Positions 5,401-7,140 of a stretch of 7,140 nt of DNA are shown here, piece after piece. The notes beneath the pieces are model-generated. The model did not search any database and was not told where the DNA came from. It was given only the letters and a program-made list of their open reading frames with translations. The translations under genes were made by a program, and so were the position numbers. Position 1 is the first letter of the stretch; every line of letters starts with the position of its first letter. Source of the DNA: Saprospiraceae bacterium (GTDB lineage: Bacteria > Bacteroidota > Bacteroidia > Chitinophagales > Saprospiraceae); the NCBI GenBank assembly GCA_020628755.1, contig JAHDEQ010000212.1, positions 1-7,140 on the forward strand, written 5' to 3'.

Positions 5401-7079
5401 AAGTACAGATTATAGAGCATGAGGATGTTTCTTGTTTTGGTTTTAATGATGGCATGATGAAGGCAGAGGTGGTAGGCGGCGTTCCGCCCTACCAATTTAA
5501 TTGGAGTGCTGGTTTTGAACGAGATTTGACTAACCCTGCTGACTCTTTGATGAGCCTAGCTGGCGGAATGTATGACTTGACCGTAACGGATGGTCAAGGT
5601 TGTGTGGACACGTCTAATATGGTGTTTTTACTAGAGCCGCTTGCACTCAATTATAGCATTAATGTTAGCAATATTAATTGTCATAATGAAGATGATGCAA
5701 TGCTTTCTGTTGCCGCTTCGGGAGGTATTGGCCCCTACAATTATTTGTGGAGTAATACCGAAACGACTGACACGATTGATGGTCTAAGTGCTGGACAATA
5801 CAATGCCACTATTTCAGACCAAAACGGTTGCCAATTAATAACAGACCCTACACAAGTTTTTGAGCCTCAACCCTTAGCAATAGAATTGCTCGACAAAAAA
5901 GATGTTTCCTGTTTAGGAGCCAATGATGGTTTTATACGACTGAGTATTACAGGAGGAACGCCCAATTATCAATACGATTGGAGTGGGGGAGTAGGGCAAA
6001 TATTTGAAGAAAATATGCAAGGACTTTCAGGAGGCAACTATCAGTTGACCCTGACAGATGCCAACAGTTGCCAAGTTGTTTCGGATACATTTTTTATTGC
6101 TGAAGCTGATAGTTTGCTCCAAGTTGATGTTACGATAGATAGTGTGAGTTGTGTAGGTATGCATACAGGAACGATTGCGCTTGATGTGAATGGTGGCGTA
6201 GCACCATACACTTACCAATGGAGTAATTTTGAGTCCAATAGCTCAATTAACAATTTAGGAGTAGGAACTTATTTTTGTACTGTAATTGACGATTTGGGTT
6301 GTCATTTTATTACTCAAGCCTTGAATGTTGTTTCTGATGAAACTGCCGCTTTTGATGTTCAGATTTTGGCACAACACACGCCTTCTTGCCATAATATAGA
6401 TGATGGGATGATTGATATTGAAATTTCGGCAGGAACACCTCCCTATACTTATCTTTGGAATAATGGACAAACATCGCAAGACCTTATTGATGTAAATGGC
6501 GGTCAGTACCGTTGTACGATTAGCGATGCCAATACTTGCCAACAAGTATTGGGTTATATTGATTTGATAGAACCTAGTCCTTTGATTATCCAAAGTTCTT
6601 TTGTGGTCAATGATGATATGGGAACAGGGCAAGGGAGTATCTCCATTAATGTGAGTGGCGGAACGAGCCAATATACGTACGATTGGAGCGACCCCTTGAT
6701 GCAAGATTCTTCGGTTTGCCTCAATCTTTCCCAAGGTGTTTATACGGTGACTGTGACCGACCAAAATAGCTGTTCTTATGTCGAATCTTTTTATGTAGAT
6801 GGTATCACTTCAGCAGAGCAAGCCACAGCACTAAAATCTTGGTCTTTATATCCCAATCCGACCCAAAACCACTCAATTTTAGAGCTCGAGTTAGAACAAG
6901 CGCAAGATTTGGAGATTCAGCTTATCAATATTTTAGGTCAAACCATCCAAACTTTTGAATATCACAATCAAAGTCGAGTCCGACAAATGATTGATTTAGC
7001 CAATGCTCCAAAAGGAATTTACTTTGTGAAAATTCGAGTTGGAAATTCCCAGATTACTGAAAAATTAATTCTTGAATAA
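2475..7079 (+). CDS. Giant secreted multidomain adhesin-like protein with SprB repeats and T9SS type A sorting domain
   Basis: This is a 1534-residue protein with no catalytic domain that I can recognise. Residues 1-19 form a signal peptide, probably cut after A19. Then follow: FN3 (about 46-137); a P-domain like that of proprotein convertases (about 145-300, with N-G-T-W-T-L near its end); a second FN3 (304-390); a MAM domain (400-570, with W432, an N-T-G-P-x-x-D segment and G558-D-I-A-L-D563); a MopE-like metal-binding motif (583-643, D583-x-D-x-D-G-F-G-D591 plus D-C-N-D and D-E-N-C-N-G); an Ig-like domain (about 656-710, resuming at 883-895) with a lamin-tail-like domain inside (713-877); seven SprB repeats (904-1444); and a T9SS sorting domain (1456-1534). 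The protein should cross the inner membrane by Sec and the outer membrane by the T9SS, then be released or attached to the surface. Such architectures suggest adhesion, matrix or gliding functions; this is inference. It is a SprB-repeat protein, not SprB itself, which is far larger. The start is supported by the signal peptide and an upstream in-frame stop. Confidence 0.93.
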   Translation: MPRILWCILLVFWSFILMATNEYKGGGHIKTIPDFERKSAIVNCNNAPIFLTYFNTTTTSVDLSWTSTNSPAETNWDVEIVEAGTPFSGLPTISNTNQNPLSVTSLNAGTRYCFRVRGQCGSTASAWSNTQVCFNTDIVNPSDCGIGFPIDDNNCGTGNDFPILVSGQNGTSLGTDIRLEEVRLIIDHVWEQDIRIRLSAPDGTSINLSTDHGGAMVNPPYGDFENTCSAYTSFRNNQFSCFNYPSIANGALTTFTGDFLPEVPFSNLNGSNPNGTWTLHICDDANANVGTLEYIELIFVETPCPEPNNVQFSAVSSNSAIVNWTAGTVGAMSQIEIIDSNNNSTFFSNATSPFTLTGLNSSEAYQLLIREECGSSIFSTSSCPQIFSTDCITFPMSESEDFDAQTLCSTSCTTTCDIFGLWSNATDNRANWTVHSGATPTQNTGPTEDVSGTGNYIYLETSNGTCNNKEAILESNCILVKSDQGDCHFSFNYLMFGNDVQGLTVELRQDQSLAWQPIWSAAGNQGRFWQKAYLDLSAYDQMVLQFRFRASSGSFDTGDIALDELVFYGPTDAGQPSFVHFADVDGDGFGDGGATYNSCSANPPIGFVSNDEDCNDTDFQVNPMASEIFCNQTDENCNGMADDSAIPAPQTINPAPICFGDSLLLQSNSTATGTFEWFDKSGNLLTIGNSFQSSALAQNDTFYIEDVITVNPGLRITETHLSFSNSAVELHNMGDAADYTGWKVVISDDNSNINNPVATSWNLGMFGADEIQSNDSNNWGETFSWLSLFKGWVLLIDDNDEIVDALFWNWSNTDILNFNLTYNGVNYLNNDLPWVGGGVNISFSCGQSVSMVGTFETNNASDFICTSPSIGTPNPNLDLAITCRSQSVPIVIEVNEKIEIASSTATLTCDNGKGDIFLTTTGGVGPYSYFWTDGNTNQNNIQIPYGNYNVTVTDSNGCTQTLVNPISLQAPTVAFQVQIIEHEDVSCFGFNDGMMKAEVVGGVPPYQFNWSAGFERDLTNPADSLMSLAGGMYDLTVTDGQGCVDTSNMVFLLEPLALNYSINVSNINCHNEDDAMLSVAASGGIGPYNYLWSNTETTDTIDGLSAGQYNATISDQNGCQLITDPTQVFEPQPLAIELLDKKDVSCLGANDGFIRLSITGGTPNYQYDWSGGVGQIFEENMQGLSGGNYQLTLTDANSCQVVSDTFFIAEADSLLQVDVTIDSVSCVGMHTGTIALDVNGGVAPYTYQWSNFESNSSINNLGVGTYFCTVIDDLGCHFITQALNVVSDETAAFDVQILAQHTPSCHNIDDGMIDIEISAGTPPYTYLWNNGQTSQDLIDVNGGQYRCTISDANTCQQVLGYIDLIEPSPLIIQSSFVVNDDMGTGQGSISINVSGGTSQYTYDWSDPLMQDSSVCLNLSQGVYTVTVTDQNSCSYVESFYVDGITSAEQATALKSWSLYPNPTQNHSILELELEQAQDLEIQLINILGQTIQTFEYHNQSRVRQMIDLANAPKGIYFVKIRVGNSQITEKLILE
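5184..6806 (+). repeat. Seven tandem SprB-type repeats (protein level) in the large secreted protein
   Basis: Seven units of 76-82 residues are seen. They are anchored by a first cysteine at residues 909, 987, 1069, 1146, 1226 and 1305, with the equivalent position 1381 being Asp in the last unit. Each follows the pattern C-x(5)-G-x-I, then G-G-x-x-P-Y-x-Y-x-W, then G-x-Y-x-x-T-V-T-D, then a closing Cys in an N-G-C or N-S-C context. This is the SprB repeat pattern known from Flavobacterium gliding adhesins. The DNA of the units is well diverged, with no long identical stretches seen by eye, so the array looks old and selectively kept rather than freshly expanded. Paired cysteines probably form one disulfide per unit outside the cell. 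Confidence 0.85.
6840..7076 (+). other. Type IX secretion system C-terminal sorting domain (type A), coding segment
   Basis: Residues 1456-1534 start with W-S-L-Y-P-N-P, the hallmark opening of the T9SS type A sorting domain. They continue through a hydrophobic strand ending in I-L-G-Q, a P-K-G-I-Y-F-V-K-I strand, and a terminal T-E-K-L-I-L-E. The length, about 79 residues, is typical. The domain directs cargo to the outer-membrane SprA translocon and is normally removed by the PorU sortase, with the cargo either released or anchored to lipopolysaccharide. Its presence implies that T9SS genes lie elsewhere in the genome; none is in this window. Confidence 0.93.
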
Positions 7080-7140
7080 TAAAATACCCTAAAATTTGAG
7101 GGAGTTCTTTGTCAAGTTATAAATTGAGTGGCAGCAGATT

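Noticed and set aside
6255..6764. A 169-codon open frame on the minus strand inside the large gene
   Set aside because: It is wholly antisense to the well-supported SprB repeats and sorting-domain region, and shows no signal peptide, domain pattern or plausible protein composition. It is a shadow of the repeated coding sequence.
5184..6806. Recent tandem duplication or recombination-prone DNA repeat in the SprB region
   Set aside because: The repeats are clear only at the protein level. No long identical nucleotide stretches between units were found by eye.
7087..7102. Possible terminator hairpin after the large gene (CCCT at 7087-7090 with AGGG at 7099-7102)
   Set aside because: Only four consecutive pairs form before a mismatch, and the following AGTTCTTT is a poor T-tract. 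Too weak to annotate.

Overview
The window looks like chromosomal DNA from a member of the Bacteroidota, probably a gliding or surface-associated marine or soil lineage such as the Saprospiria or Cytophagia. The phylum call rests on three features: a type IX secretion (T9SS) type A C-terminal sorting domain and SprB-type repeats in the large gene, a DUF4249-type lipoprotein with an acidic post-cysteine export signal, and starts preceded by AT-rich sequence rather than a Shine-Dalgarno site. The lineage below phylum is a guess.

Layout: all three genes lie on the + strand. Positions 1-1125 encode a group A FAD-dependent monooxygenase of unknown substrate. The next 77 bp (1126-1202) are almost entirely filled by an unusual palindrome built from an 8-bp unit repeated three times on one arm and four times, inverted, on the other. 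Positions 1203-2132 encode a DUF4249 outer-surface lipoprotein. A 342-bp noncoding stretch (2133-2474) holds a perfect 12-bp terminator-like hairpin, a longer-range inverted repeat, and one good match to the Bacteroidota -7 promoter element. Positions 2475-7079 encode a 1534-residue secreted multidomain protein. Its domains in order are signal peptide, FN3, P-domain, FN3, MAM, MopE-like metal-binding motif, Ig-like domain with a nested lamin-tail domain, seven SprB repeats, and a T9SS sorting domain. The last 61 bp contain no gene.

How the genes relate: the lipoprotein and the giant protein are both predicted to reach the cell surface, but the terminator-like hairpin between them argues for separate transcription. 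The monooxygenase is cytoplasmic by sequence and has no obvious functional link to its neighbours, though it may share a transcript with the DUF4249 gene because no separate promoter is visible between them. I see no mobile element, CRISPR array, tRNA or rRNA. I do not find a convincing undescribed multi-gene system. The most unusual items are the octamer-built palindrome and the domain architecture of the large secreted protein, including an apparent domain-within-domain insertion.
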